Below, in pieces: positions 16,641-24,944 of a stretch of DNA of 63,938 nucleotides (position 1 is its first letter; the number at the start of each line of letters is the position of its first letter). The notes under the pieces are model-generated. The model made no database searches, was not told the origin of the DNA, and was given only the letters and a program-made list of their open reading frames with translations. Made by a program: the position numbers and the translations under genes. The stretch comes from Rhodoferax sp. (GTDB taxonomy: Bacteria; Pseudomonadota; Gammaproteobacteria; Burkholderiales; Burkholderiaceae_C): NCBI GenBank assembly GCA_009693325.1, contig SHXM01000002.1, positions 1-63,938 on the forward strand. Reading direction: 5' to 3'.

Positions 16641-17927
16641 TTGAACAAATTACTGCTGCCCCTGGCCTCCTTGCTCAGCGGAGTCAGCTTGCTTGTGGTC
16701 GGCACTGGTTTGCTGTTTTCGGCTATCGGCGCGCAGGCGGGCTCAGCCAAATTCTCTGGCCTGGTGACAGGCTTGGTGATGTCGGCTTATTTTGCAGGCT
16801 TTGTCTACGGCACCTACAGCTGCCCGGCCATCATCCGCAAGGTTGGGCACATCCGGGCTTTTGCGGCCATGGCATCCATTGCCTCTGCCCTGCCCCTGCT
16901 GCATGCCCTATGGCTAAACGCCTGGTTCTGGGCCGGCCTGCGCTTTACCAGTGGCGTGTGCATTGTGGGGCTGTACATCGTGGTGGAGAGTTGGCTCAAT
17001 GTGGTGGCCACCAGCGAGCAGCGTGGCAAGGTTTTTGCGGCCTACATGGCGGTCAGCGGGGTCTCGCTGGCACTGGGGCAGTGGTTGATTCTGGTCGGTG
17101 ACCGCTTCGGGTTCACCCCCTTTGCGCTGGTATCGATTTTGTTTTCTTTTGCCCTGCTGCCGTTGACCCTGACTCCGGTTGAGGAACCACAGCCATCAGA
17201 GGCACCCAGATTAGGTCTGTTGAAGCTGTTTGCGATATCGCCAATCGGCGTCATTACTGCGCTGGGTTCGGGCCTGCTCAATGGCGCCCTGTTGAGCCTG
17301 GGCCATGTGTTTGGTCAAGGGGTGGGTTTCAGCGAAACCGGTATTGCCACCTTCATGGCTGCCACGATTCTGGGCGGCGCGGTGCTTCAGTGGCCGGTGG
17401 GTCACCTGTCAGACCGACGCGACCGACGCTGGGTCTTGTTTTGGGTTTGCGCGATTGGCGCCGTCGTGGCCGGAGCAGGTTTTTACCTGGCGCGCGAGTA
17501 TGAAAGCTGGTTGATTGTGCTGGGTGCTTTGTACGGCGGCCTGGTGTTCACGATTTATGGCTTGTGCGTGGCCCATGTGAACGACCTGATCGACCCGGAC
17601 CGGGTGCTTGAAGTCACCGGTGGGCTGCTGCTGCTGTACGGCATCGGTGCCACTCTGGGGCCAACGCTTGGCGGCAGTCTCATGGACCTGCTGGGTCCGG
17701 AAAGCCTGATGCTTTACTTTGCCGGCATCTTGGCGGCACTGAGCCTCACAGTTTGGTATTTTGCTGGCAAAGTCGCCCACGGTTTTGGCGCCTCCAGCCA
17801 AAAGTCGAACTACGTGCTCATGGGCAGTGGCTCGCAAGCAGTGCTGCAAATGGACCCGCGCCGCGAGCAGAACACACGCCCGAGCTCGGTCGCTCAGGGG
17901 CCAGGCAGCAGTGCTGAGCTGCCCTAA
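16641..17927 (+). CDS. Major facilitator superfamily transporter (YcaD-like)
   Basis: A twelve-span MFS permease of about 428 residues. I place the start on the TTG at 16641 because AAGGA lies six bases before it and the protein then begins directly with the first span (MNKLLLPLASLLSGVSLLVV). The ATG at 16581 would add 20 residues without a good ribosome site. The MFS loop signature between spans 8 and 9 reads GHLSDRRDRRWVL. The general layout recalls YcaD-type transporters, whose substrates are poorly known. It is the first gene of an apparent operon with a GMC oxidoreductase, an enolase-superfamily enzyme and an aldehyde dehydrogenase, so it probably imports their substrate. Confidence 0.85.
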   Translation: MNKLLLPLASLLSGVSLLVVGTGLLFSAIGAQAGSAKFSGLVTGLVMSAYFAGFVYGTYSCPAIIRKVGHIRAFAAMASIASALPLLHALWLNAWFWAGLRFTSGVCIVGLYIVVESWLNVVATSEQRGKVFAAYMAVSGVSLALGQWLILVGDRFGFTPFALVSILFSFALLPLTLTPVEEPQPSEAPRLGLLKLFAISPIGVITALGSGLLNGALLSLGHVFGQGVGFSETGIATFMAATILGGAVLQWPVGHLSDRRDRRWVLFWVCAIGAVVAGAGFYLAREYESWLIVLGALYGGLVFTIYGLCVAHVNDLIDPDRVLEVTGGLLLLYGIGATLGPTLGGSLMDLLGPESLMLYFAGILAALSLTVWYFAGKVAHGFGASSQKSNYVLMGSGSQAVLQMDPRREQNTRPSSVAQGPGSSAELP

Positions 17928-17981
17928 ACTGCTGTCCCGGGTTTTCCCCGGCTGGAACCCAAGGAAGCGCAAGGTGGGCAA

Positions 17982-19601
17982 GTGACAGTCGATGAATACG
18001 ACTACATCGTGGTCGGCAGCGGGTCTGCCGGCTGTGTGCTGGCCGACCGGCTCAGCGCCGACGGCCAAGCCCGGGTGCTGGTGCTCGAAGCCGGTGGGCA
18101 TGACCGCTGGCTCTGGATCAACATGCCCATTGGCTACGGCAAATCGTTCTACGACCAACGCATCAACTGGAAGTTTGAAGCCCAGCCAGACCCCGGCCTG
18201 AACAAGCGCCAGATTTACTTCCCGCGCGGGCGCGTGGTGGGCGGCTCCAGCTCCATCAACGCCATGGTGTACTGCCGTGGCCTGCCGCAAGACTTTGACG
18301 ACTGGGCTGCGCTGGGCAACCCGGGCTGGGGTTGGCGCGATGTGCAGCCGGTCTACGAGCGCTTTGAGAGACCGGTCGATGCCCAAGGCCGGGCCAGCGC
18401 CAACGGCCAATTGTTTGTCAGTGATGTACGCCGGCAACTGCACCCGATGGAACAGGTGTTTTTTGACGGCGCCCATCAGGCCGGCCTGCCATTCACCGAT
18501 GATTTCAATGGCACTGAGCCTGAGGGGGTGGGCCGCTACCGGATCAACACCCGGCACGGCATGCGCTGGTCGGCGGCCGATGCCTTTCTGCGCCCTGCAC
18601 TGCGACGCGGCCAGGTGAGGCTGCTCACTGGCGCCATGGCCAGCCGGGTGCTGTTTGAAGGCCGCCAAGCAGCGGGCGTTTGTTACCGCCAGGACGGCGT
18701 AGAACACCAGGCCCGCGCCAGGCGCGCCGTGGTGCTGAGTGCTGGCGCAGTGCAAAGCCCGCAGTTGCTGCAGCTCTCAGGCGTGGGACCTGCCGACCTG
18801 CTGCGTCGCCACGGCATCTCGGTGGTGCATGCCAACCCCGCGGTCGGCGGCAACCTGCAAGACCACCTTGCCATGAGCTACTACTACAAGGCCACCCAAC
18901 CCACATTGAACAACGTGCTCAGCAGTTGGCTGGGCAAGCTGCGCGTGGGGCTGCAGTACCTCACCACCCTGGGTGGGCCGCTGAGCATCAGCGTCAACCA
19001 GTGTGGCGGCTTTGTCCGCTCGCACGCTGGCGCCTGGCGCCCGGATTTGCAGCTGTATTGCAACCCAATCACCTACACCCTGGCGCAGTCCGACACCGGC
19101 ACCCAGATCGTGCCCGACAAGTTTGCCGGCTTCATCCTGTGTTTTCAGCCCTGCCGGCCACTGAGCCGGGGCCGCATTGATCTGGCCAGCCCGGATGTGC
19201 ACGTGGCGCCCCATATCAAGCCCAACTACCTGTCCCACCCTGACGACGCGCGCGTGGCGCTGCTGGGCGCCAAGCTGATCCAGCGCCTGAGCCAAACCCC
19301 CGCTTTACGGGGCCTGATCCAGGAATCCATTGCGCCCTCGCTGGATGCTCTGGACGACGCCGGCATGCTGGCCGATTTTCGTGACCGTGCCAGCACCTGC
19401 TACCACCCGGTAGGCACCTGCATGATGGGCCCAGATCCAGAAAGCTCGGTGGTCAACCCGCAGCTCAAGGTGCATGGCCTGGACCGCTTGTATGTGGTGG
19501 ATGCCTCGGTGTTCCCCACCGTCACCTCGGGCAACACCCACGCGCCCACCACCATGGTGGCCCACAAGGGGGCTGAGGCTATTCTGCAGGCTGCCCGCTA
19601 A
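17982..19601 (+). CDS. GMC-family FAD-dependent alcohol dehydrogenase (choline dehydrogenase-like)
   Basis: A 539-residue flavoprotein. The FAD motif GSGSAG lies at residues 12-17, GMC signature 1 (GGSSSINAMVYCRG) near residue 87, signature 2 (SAGAVQSPQLLQLSGVG) near 255, and the C-terminal active-site segment GNTHAPTTMVAHKG near 515. The GTG at 17982 follows AAGGTG. The family oxidises alcohols to aldehydes, passing electrons to the respiratory chain or O2. Annotation pipelines often label it BetA, but the sequence looks closer to generic AlkJ/PEG-dehydrogenase-type members. The aldehyde dehydrogenase two genes on would complete an alcohol-to-acid route. Confidence 0.87.
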   Translation: MTVDEYDYIVVGSGSAGCVLADRLSADGQARVLVLEAGGHDRWLWINMPIGYGKSFYDQRINWKFEAQPDPGLNKRQIYFPRGRVVGGSSSINAMVYCRGLPQDFDDWAALGNPGWGWRDVQPVYERFERPVDAQGRASANGQLFVSDVRRQLHPMEQVFFDGAHQAGLPFTDDFNGTEPEGVGRYRINTRHGMRWSAADAFLRPALRRGQVRLLTGAMASRVLFEGRQAAGVCYRQDGVEHQARARRAVVLSAGAVQSPQLLQLSGVGPADLLRRHGISVVHANPAVGGNLQDHLAMSYYYKATQPTLNNVLSSWLGKLRVGLQYLTTLGGPLSISVNQCGGFVRSHAGAWRPDLQLYCNPITYTLAQSDTGTQIVPDKFAGFILCFQPCRPLSRGRIDLASPDVHVAPHIKPNYLSHPDDARVALLGAKLIQRLSQTPALRGLIQESIAPSLDALDDAGMLADFRDRASTCYHPVGTCMMGPDPESSVVNPQLKVHGLDRLYVVDASVFPTVTSGNTHAPTTMVAHKGAEAILQAAR

Positions 19602-19630
19602 TTTTTCGACACTGCTCCAGGAATCAAACC

Positions 19631-20824
19631 ATGAAACTCGAATCGATCAAGACCTTTGTCGTCGGCAACCCACCGCCCGGCTTTGGTGGCAAGTACTTTG
19701 TGTTTGTCAAGATCCGCACCGCCTGCGGCATTGAGGGCGTGGGCGAAGCCTATGCCGCCACCTTCAGCCCCCACATCATCGCGGCCATGGCCGAAGACCT
19801 GTTCGCCCGCGTGTTTGCCGGTGAAGACCCAATGCAAACCGAAACCCTGTGGCGCCGCGCCTACGGTGAAGGCTTCTCGCTGCGGCCGGACATTTCGCTG
19901 ATGGGCGTGCTCAGTGCGCTGGAGATGGCCTGCTGGGACATCACTGGCAAGGCGCTGGACCGCCCGGTCTACAGCCTGCTGGGCGGCCTGGTTAACCCGC
20001 GCCTGCGCAGCTACACCTACCTGTACCCCGACGAGACCGAGGACGACTCCTTTTACGGCGACCCGGTTCGCTCGGCAGAACGGGCTGCGGTCTATGTGCA
20101 GCAAGGGTTTACTGCTATCAAATTTGATCCTGTGGGGGGCTATTCGGTGTTTGACCCGCGCCAACCCACGCTGGAACGCATGGACATGTCGGAGCGCTTT
20201 TGCAAGCTGATCCGCGAAGCGGTGGGTGACAAGGCCGACATCCTGTTCGGTACCCATGGCCAGTACACCGTGTCGGGCGCCAAACGCATGGCGCGCCGGC
20301 TGGAAAAATACGACCCGCTGTGGTTTGAGGAGCCAACGCCGCCTGAGCGGCCAGAGATGATGGCCGAGGTGGCACGCCACACCAGCATCCCGATTGCCAC
20401 CGGCGAGCGGCTATGCACCAAGTACGAGTTTGCCCGGGTGCTGGAAACCGGTGCCGCGAGCATTCTGCAGCCCGCGCTGGGCCGCGTGGGCGGCATCTTG
20501 GAATGCAAAAAAATTGCCGGCATGGCCGAGGCGCACTATGCCCAGATCGCGCCACACCTGTACTGCGGCCCGATCGAGGCTGCGGCCAACATCCAACTCG
20601 CCGCCTGCATCCCCAACTTTTTGATTCTGGAAAGCATTCAGCAGCTTGGCGGCTTCCACGCCGAACTGCTCAAGACCAAAATCCAGTGGGAAGACGGCTA
20701 CGTCATCCCCAGCAAAGCGCCCGGCCTGGGTGTGGAACTGAACGAAGAGGTGGCGCTGGCACACCCCTACCACGAGAAGGGCCTGCACCTGAGCATGGCG
20801 CAGCACCCGCTGGGCTACTTCTGA
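19631..20824 (+). CDS. Mandelate racemase / muconate lactonizing enzyme family protein (sugar-acid dehydratase-like)
   Basis: A 397-residue member of the enolase superfamily. The capping domain spans residues 1-125. The barrel shows AIKFDP with Lys164, a FGTHGQ segment on the metal-binding strand, FEEPTPPE, ATGERL, and HLYCGPIEAAA. The last half resembles galactonate-dehydratase-type enzymes (GRVGGILECKKIAGMAEA). Such enzymes abstract an alpha proton of a carboxylate and then dehydrate or epimerise. AGGAA precedes the ATG. It lies between a GMC dehydrogenase and an aldehyde dehydrogenase; substrate unknown. A role on a hydroxylated betaine is possible, but nothing in the sequence proves it. 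Confidence 0.85.
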   Translation: MKLESIKTFVVGNPPPGFGGKYFVFVKIRTACGIEGVGEAYAATFSPHIIAAMAEDLFARVFAGEDPMQTETLWRRAYGEGFSLRPDISLMGVLSALEMACWDITGKALDRPVYSLLGGLVNPRLRSYTYLYPDETEDDSFYGDPVRSAERAAVYVQQGFTAIKFDPVGGYSVFDPRQPTLERMDMSERFCKLIREAVGDKADILFGTHGQYTVSGAKRMARRLEKYDPLWFEEPTPPERPEMMAEVARHTSIPIATGERLCTKYEFARVLETGAASILQPALGRVGGILECKKIAGMAEAHYAQIAPHLYCGPIEAAANIQLAACIPNFLILESIQQLGGFHAELLKTKIQWEDGYVIPSKAPGLGVELNEEVALAHPYHEKGLHLSMAQHPLGYF

Positions 20825-20825
20825 C

Positions 20826-22250
20826 ATGAGCGCTTATCTGAACTTCATTGGTAACCAATGGCTGGCCGCTGACGATGGCGCCAGGTTTGCGGTGGACAAC
20901 CCGGCCACCGAGGCACGCTTTGCCACGGTCAGCGCCGCCAGCACCGCGCAGGTGCTACAGGCCTGCGACCAGGCCGCTGCCGCCCAGCGCGGCTGGCGCA
21001 AACTGACCAGCATTGCGCGTGGTACCCATTTGCAGCGCCTGGCCGACGCTTTGGTGGCGCGCCGTGGGCAGATCGGGCAGGCACTGGCCCAGGAAATCGG
21101 CAAAAGCCTGCAAGACGCGACAGACGAGGCGGTGTACGCGGCCGAAGTGACGCGCTACCACGCCGAATGGGCGCGCCGCATTGAGGGCGAGATCATCCCC
21201 AGCGACTCCCCCCGTGAAAACCTGATGCTGCACCGCGAGCCCATGGGCGTGGTGGCCTGCCTGATCCCGTTCAATTACCCGGTCTACACACTGCTGCGCA
21301 AGATTGCGCCGGCTCTAATTGCCGGCAACACGGTGGTGGTGCGGCCCAGCAACAACACGCCCTGCTCCGCGTTTGAGATCGCCCAGGCGGTGCTCGACGC
21401 CGGCCTGCCGCCGGGCGTGGTCAACATCATGGCTATGGGCCACGATCAAGCCCAGGCCATGTGCACCCACCCCAAGGTGGCCATGATCACCCTTACCGGC
21501 GGTCTGAATGCCGGCCGGCGGATGCTGGACTATGCCAAGACCAATATCGCCAAGGTGTCGCTCGAACTGGGCGGCAAGACGCCGGCCATCGTGGCCGCCG
21601 ACGCCAATCTGGACCAGGCCGCCAGCGATATCGTGCGGTCCAAAACCACCAACTGCGGGCAGTTGTGCACGGCGGTGGAGCGGGTCTATGTGCAGATGAC
21701 CGTGCACGATGCCCTGGTGGCCAAGCTCAAAGCCCTATTGGCAGCGCGCGCGTTTGGCGACCGCGCCGCGCAGCCCGACCACATGGGGCCGCTGATCAGT
21801 GCCTCGGCGCGGGACGATATCCACGCCATGGTGCAGCGCGCGGTGGCGCAGGGCGCCCAGCTGGACTGCGGCGGCGTGCTGCCGGGCGGCCCCGGCTTCT
21901 TCTACCCCGCCACCCTGCTGACTCAGGTGCGCCAGGATATGGAGATCGTGCAAGACGAGGTTTTTGGCCCGGTGCTGTGTGTGCTGCCCTACCGCGACAT
22001 CGACCATGCACTGGCGCTGGCGAACGACCATCAGTTCGGCTTGGCCTCAGTGATCTACTCCACCAATTACCAAGACATCATGCAAGCCAGCAACGAGATC
22101 GAGGCAGGCGAGCTCTACATCAACCGCACCCCGGCCGACCCCTACCAGGGCTACCACGCCGGCTGGAAGCGCTCCGGCCTGGGTGGTGACGACGGCAAGC
22201 ACGGCATGCTCGAGTTCACCCAGACCCGGCTTGTGGTCATGAAATATTAG
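20826..22250 (+). CDS. NAD(P)-dependent aldehyde dehydrogenase (lactaldehyde dehydrogenase-like)
   Basis: A 474-residue aldehyde dehydrogenase with catalytic Glu247 in LELGGKTP and Cys281 in NCGQLCTAVE, the oxyanion region IPFNYPVY, and the C-terminal KRSGLGGDDGKHGM motif. The NCGQLC form is that of the AldA/lactaldehyde group rather than of BetB. It begins one base after the preceding stop, so it is translated with the enolase-superfamily gene. It should oxidise the aldehyde made by the GMC dehydrogenase. Confidence 0.88.
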   Translation: MSAYLNFIGNQWLAADDGARFAVDNPATEARFATVSAASTAQVLQACDQAAAAQRGWRKLTSIARGTHLQRLADALVARRGQIGQALAQEIGKSLQDATDEAVYAAEVTRYHAEWARRIEGEIIPSDSPRENLMLHREPMGVVACLIPFNYPVYTLLRKIAPALIAGNTVVVRPSNNTPCSAFEIAQAVLDAGLPPGVVNIMAMGHDQAQAMCTHPKVAMITLTGGLNAGRRMLDYAKTNIAKVSLELGGKTPAIVAADANLDQAASDIVRSKTTNCGQLCTAVERVYVQMTVHDALVAKLKALLAARAFGDRAAQPDHMGPLISASARDDIHAMVQRAVAQGAQLDCGGVLPGGPGFFYPATLLTQVRQDMEIVQDEVFGPVLCVLPYRDIDHALALANDHQFGLASVIYSTNYQDIMQASNEIEAGELYINRTPADPYQGYHAGWKRSGLGGDDGKHGMLEFTQTRLVVMKY

Positions 22251-22288
22251 CGACATTGGCCTCCGCCCTTATTCTGATTGGATAGTTA

Positions 22289-22304
22289 GCTATTTTTTAA
22301 TAGC
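22289..22304. repeat. Short AT hairpin of the Comamonadaceae-type dispersed element
   Basis: GCTATT (22289-22294) and AATAGC (22299-22304) form a 6-bp stem around TTTT. Short GCTATT/AATAGC elements with a T or A core recur between genes in genomes related to Comamonas, Acidovorax, Polaromonas and Rhodoferax, as I recall them. Here it lies 38 bp after the aldehyde dehydrogenase stop and may help termination. Confidence 0.45.
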
Positions 22305-22309
22305 AATCG

Positions 22310-22441
22310 TTGTCGAACAAGGCAGCGGCTGTGAGCCAGGCCGCCCTGCTGGGCCTGGGCTACCTGGCGGCGCTGCTCCTGTTGCTGCTGATGTCGGAAG
22401 TATTGAACCGCAACTTGAGGCCAATGCCAGCGAAGGCTTAG
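22310..22441 (+). CDS. Possible small membrane peptide or gene remnant (43 aa)
   Basis: A TTG at 22310 opens a 43-codon frame that encodes one strongly hydrophobic segment (AALLGLGYLAALLLLLLMSEV, split in the middle by no charge) followed by a polar tail NRNLRPMPAKA. That is the shape of a single-pass membrane peptide or of the last span of a lost transporter. There is no good ribosome site, and a GTG at 22331 is the other possible start. I do not recognise a family. Confidence 0.2.
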   Translation: MSNKAAAVSQAALLGLGYLAALLLLLLMSEVLNRNLRPMPAKA

Positions 22442-22639
22442 GGCGGTGGTTGGTGCGCCGGTCAAGGCCGCGCCGGGCCAAGCGACTGCGCTCGCGTCCC
22501 CCAGACACAGCTGCCCTTCGGGCCCCCGCGTCTTCCTCCTTGACCTCGCTCCGCCACTCAGCCCGCCACCACCTTGACGACCCTCGCGTGCGAGCACTTG
22601 GACCCCGCATTCATGTATTCCGTCTAACCCGACCACGGA

Positions 22640-22741
22640 GGGGATGGCGTGCCTGATGCAGCGAAGTCAAGGCGCAGGATGCAGCAGCCGGGCAGGCTGC
22701 TGCATCCGGGGGACATGAGCGGAATCAGGCACGCCAGCCCC
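22640..22741. repeat. Nested perfect inverted repeats (about 100-nt cruciform)
   Basis: TGGCGTGCCTGAT (22645-22657) is the exact reverse complement of ATCAGGCACGCCA (22724-22736), and flanking GGGG/CCCC extends the pairing with a 2-base mismatch on each side. Inside lies a second perfect hairpin: GATGCAGCAGCC (22678-22689), loop GGGCA, GGCTGCTGCATC (22695-22706). The element lies 56 bp beyond the LysR stop, between convergent genes, so a bidirectional terminator or a dispersed repeat are the simple explanations. There is no T-run. Confidence 0.6.
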
Positions 22742-22796
22742 GCTAAGGCCAACGGAAACGACAAAAACAAACCCCACATGACGACCCACCAGAAGA

Positions 22797-23687
22797 TCAG
22801 GTCGCCACAGAACCCGCCATCTCACGCAACACCCAACGCCGAAACGCCTCAGCTGCCGCGTTAGGTGGTCCGCCCTGGGGCGAGATCAGGTAGTAGGCTT
22901 CCTTCATCGGCAAGGCGAATGGCAGGGGACGCACCAGGCGCCCGGACCGAATCAGGTGGCTAGCCACCGTGTCGTGCGCCAGCGCCACACCCAGGCCCTC
23001 CAGCGCCCATTCCAGGCTGACCGCCCAGGTGCTGGCGCGGTGGACCACGGCTGGCGCGGCGGCACGGCGCTCGGGCTGGGCGTCGAACCAGCTGTCCCAG
23101 CTTTGCAGCGTGCCAGACAGGTCAATCAGTCGCTCCCGGCTCAAGTCTTGCACCGAGTGAATGCGGCTCGCCAGCTCAGGGCTGCACACCGGAAACACAT
23201 GGTCCTGGGTCAGCCGGGTGCCCAAACGACTCTCCCACTTGCCTTGCCCAAACACGATTTCAACGGCGGCGGAGGCGCTGGGCTTTTCCTCTGGCCAGAT
23301 CGAGGTCGCCATGTTCAGCTGCACCCACTCAAACTCTGCCATGAAGCCCGCCAGGCGCGGTGTCAGCCAATAAATCGCGAAGGACAAATTCACATGCAAC
23401 TCGAGCACATGGGGGTCATTGCGGCCGGTCAGCACCTTGGTGCCTTCCTCAAGCATGGCAAAGGCGGCCTGCACGGTAGGCCAATATCCCCGCCCCTCGT
23501 CGGTCAACTCCAGCCCGCGCACCCGGCGCACAAACAGCGGGCGGCCCAGCGCGTTCTCAAGGCTCTTGATCTGCTGGCTGACGGCCGACTGGCTCATGTG
23601 CAGCTCCTGGGCCGCATTGGTGAAGCTCAGCGCCCGGGCAGACGCGTCAAATACACGCAGCCAATTCAGTGGCGGCAGAGCGGCCAT
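22797..23687 (-). CDS. LysR-type transcriptional regulator (GcvA-like)
   Basis: A 296-residue regulator. The winged helix-turn-helix occupies residues about 8-65, with LSFTNAAQELHMSQSAVSQQ as recognition region, and the effector-binding domain follows from about 95. The opening PPLNWLRVFDASARALSF is typical of the GcvA/AmpR branch. It is divergent from the 2OG-oxygenase/HD-protein operon across a short AT-rich gap, the standard layout in which a LysR protein controls its divergent neighbour. Effector unknown; a trimethylammonium compound or phosphonate is a reasonable guess. Confidence 0.88.
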   Translation of the reverse strand: MAALPPLNWLRVFDASARALSFTNAAQELHMSQSAVSQQIKSLENALGRPLFVRRVRGLELTDEGRGYWPTVQAAFAMLEEGTKVLTGRNDPHVLELHVNLSFAIYWLTPRLAGFMAEFEWVQLNMATSIWPEEKPSASAAVEIVFGQGKWESRLGTRLTQDHVFPVCSPELASRIHSVQDLSRERLIDLSGTLQSWDSWFDAQPERRAAAPAVVHRASTWAVSLEWALEGLGVALAHDTVASHLIRSGRLVRPLPFALPMKEAYYLISPQGGPPNAAAEAFRRWVLREMAGSVAT

Positions 23688-23812
23688 GGGTAACTCATTA
23701 GTTATGCATAAGTTTTTCTTATTTTAATGCGCTGTTTTCTTTGCTTGTACTTTTTTTCTGTCTGCGCCAGACTCTGAACGTCTCCAACAAAGCCAGCAGG
23801 GCAGATCAAAAC
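23688..23812. promoter_or_regulatory. LysR / 2OG-oxygenase divergent promoter region with palindrome
   Basis: This AT-rich gap contains TTATGCATAA (23702-23711), a perfect 10-bp palindrome 15 bp upstream of the lysR start codon. It is a candidate autoregulatory site for the LysR protein. The T-rich run that follows is a plausible promoter. No transcription start can be fixed. Confidence 0.4.
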
Positions 23813-24931
23813 GTGTTTGAAATTCAAGTCTCCGATAAGCCCAAAAGCATCCAACTTGTCCTGACAAGGCAGGGCGTGAGCACTGAGTTACCCGCGCTCT
23901 GGTTGCGTGCCCGCAGCAGCTGCAGCAGCCAGCGCGATGCGACCACCGGCCAGCGTCTGATTAACCCGCATCACTTGCCAGACGATCTGATGCTCACTGA
24001 CGCTCGCTGGCAAGACGGGCAGCTTCACCTGGCCTTCAGTGATGGCTTCGCCGGGCTGTTTGACCCGGCAGAACTGCGTGCCGGCGCAGACCTGAGCGAA
24101 GGCTGCCCGATCACAACACCCTGGCGCGCCGATGCCAAGCCGGCCCCGGTCTATCGCTGGGCGGATCTTCAAAGCGACGACGTTTTATACCGTGCCTTGG
24201 TCGATTTTCTGCAACTCGGCTTTTTGCTGGTCCACGACACGCCAATCCAGGCCGACTCGGTGCTGACGATTGCACACCGCTTTGGTTTTGTACGGACCAC
24301 CAATTTCGGCAGTTTTTTTGAGGTGTATTCACGCCCAGACTCGAACGACCTGGCCTACCGGCCAGTCGCACTGGGGCCGCACACCGACAACCCATACCGC
24401 ACGCCTGTCCCCGGCATTCAACTGCTGCACTGCTTGCAAAACAACACCTCGGGCGGCCTCTCCACGCTGGTGGACAGCCTGGCCGTCATCGAGCAGGTGC
24501 GCCTGCTGGACCCGCGGGGCTTTGACTTGCTGTGCCGGGTGCCAGTACGCTTTGAATACCGAGACGCCAGCACGCACCTGGTGGCGGTCAAGCCGATGAT
24601 TGAGATCGACGGCAGCGGCGCACTGTGTGGCGTGCACTACAGCCCGCGTCTGGACGACATTGCGCTGATGTCGGAGGCGGATACCCGCAGCTACCATCGG
24701 GCACGCAAACACCTGGGGCAACTGCTTGAGAGCCCGGCCTTTGAATTGCGCTTCAAGCTCGAGGCAGGCCAACTGATGATGTTCGACAACAACCGCATCC
24801 TGCACGGGCGCACAGCTTTTGACCCGGCTGAAGGACACCGGCAGTTGCAAGGCTGCTACATTGACCGCGACGGCCCCCGCAGCCTGTACCGGGTGCTGCA
24901 CCAACGCGCCGAATCCCAGCGCGCTACCTAG
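23813..24931 (+). CDS. tmpA: Fe(II)/2-oxoglutarate oxygenase, gamma-butyrobetaine-hydroxylase-like; candidate TmpA
   Basis: A TauD-fold oxygenase with an N-terminal DUF971-like domain (about residues 1-90) as in gamma-butyrobetaine hydroxylase. Counting from the GTG at 23813 (372 aa), the iron ligands are His190 and Asp192 in GPHTDNP and His331 in NNRILHGRTAF. Aromatic residues near the site (Tyr172, Tyr182, Tyr195) could cage a trimethylammonium group. The cysteine cluster that binds zinc in animal and Pseudomonas hydroxylases is gone: the region reads WLRARSSCSSQRD with one Cys. The next gene encodes an HD-domain partner, the hallmark of TmpA, which hydroxylates 2-trimethylaminoethylphosphonate. 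True gamma-butyrobetaine hydroxylase remains the alternative. No ATG exists near the start; a TTG at 23741 would add 24 residues. Confidence 0.75.
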   Translation: MFEIQVSDKPKSIQLVLTRQGVSTELPALWLRARSSCSSQRDATTGQRLINPHHLPDDLMLTDARWQDGQLHLAFSDGFAGLFDPAELRAGADLSEGCPITTPWRADAKPAPVYRWADLQSDDVLYRALVDFLQLGFLLVHDTPIQADSVLTIAHRFGFVRTTNFGSFFEVYSRPDSNDLAYRPVALGPHTDNPYRTPVPGIQLLHCLQNNTSGGLSTLVDSLAVIEQVRLLDPRGFDLLCRVPVRFEYRDASTHLVAVKPMIEIDGSGALCGVHYSPRLDDIALMSEADTRSYHRARKHLGQLLESPAFELRFKLEAGQLMMFDNNRILHGRTAFDPAEGHRQLQGCYIDRDGPRSLYRVLHQRAESQRAT

Positions 24932-24944
24932 AAGGAAAATTCCA

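Larger units (their letters stand above)
22251..22796. other. 546-bp intergenic region between convergent genes, with short repeats
   Basis: No full-length gene is evident between the aldehyde dehydrogenase and the LysR gene. The stretch holds a small GCTATT-TTTT-AATAGC hairpin, a 43-codon frame with one membrane segment, a GC-rich part without recognisable coding content (about 22445-22635), and a nested inverted repeat (22640-22741). These are listed separately. Confidence 0.6.

Noticed and set aside
17409-18755. A 448-codon minus-strand frame opposite the MFS and GMC genes
   Set aside because: Shadow frame that crosses the junction of two real genes on the other strand.
17982-22250. BetA/BetB choline oxidation pair
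   Set aside because: The GMC protein looks closer to generic alcohol dehydrogenases and the ALDH to the lactaldehyde group, and an enolase-superfamily gene sits between them.
23813-24931. Plain gamma-butyrobetaine hydroxylase as the primary call
   Set aside because: The HD-domain partner gene and lost zinc cysteines favour TmpA; it is kept as an alternative in the entry.
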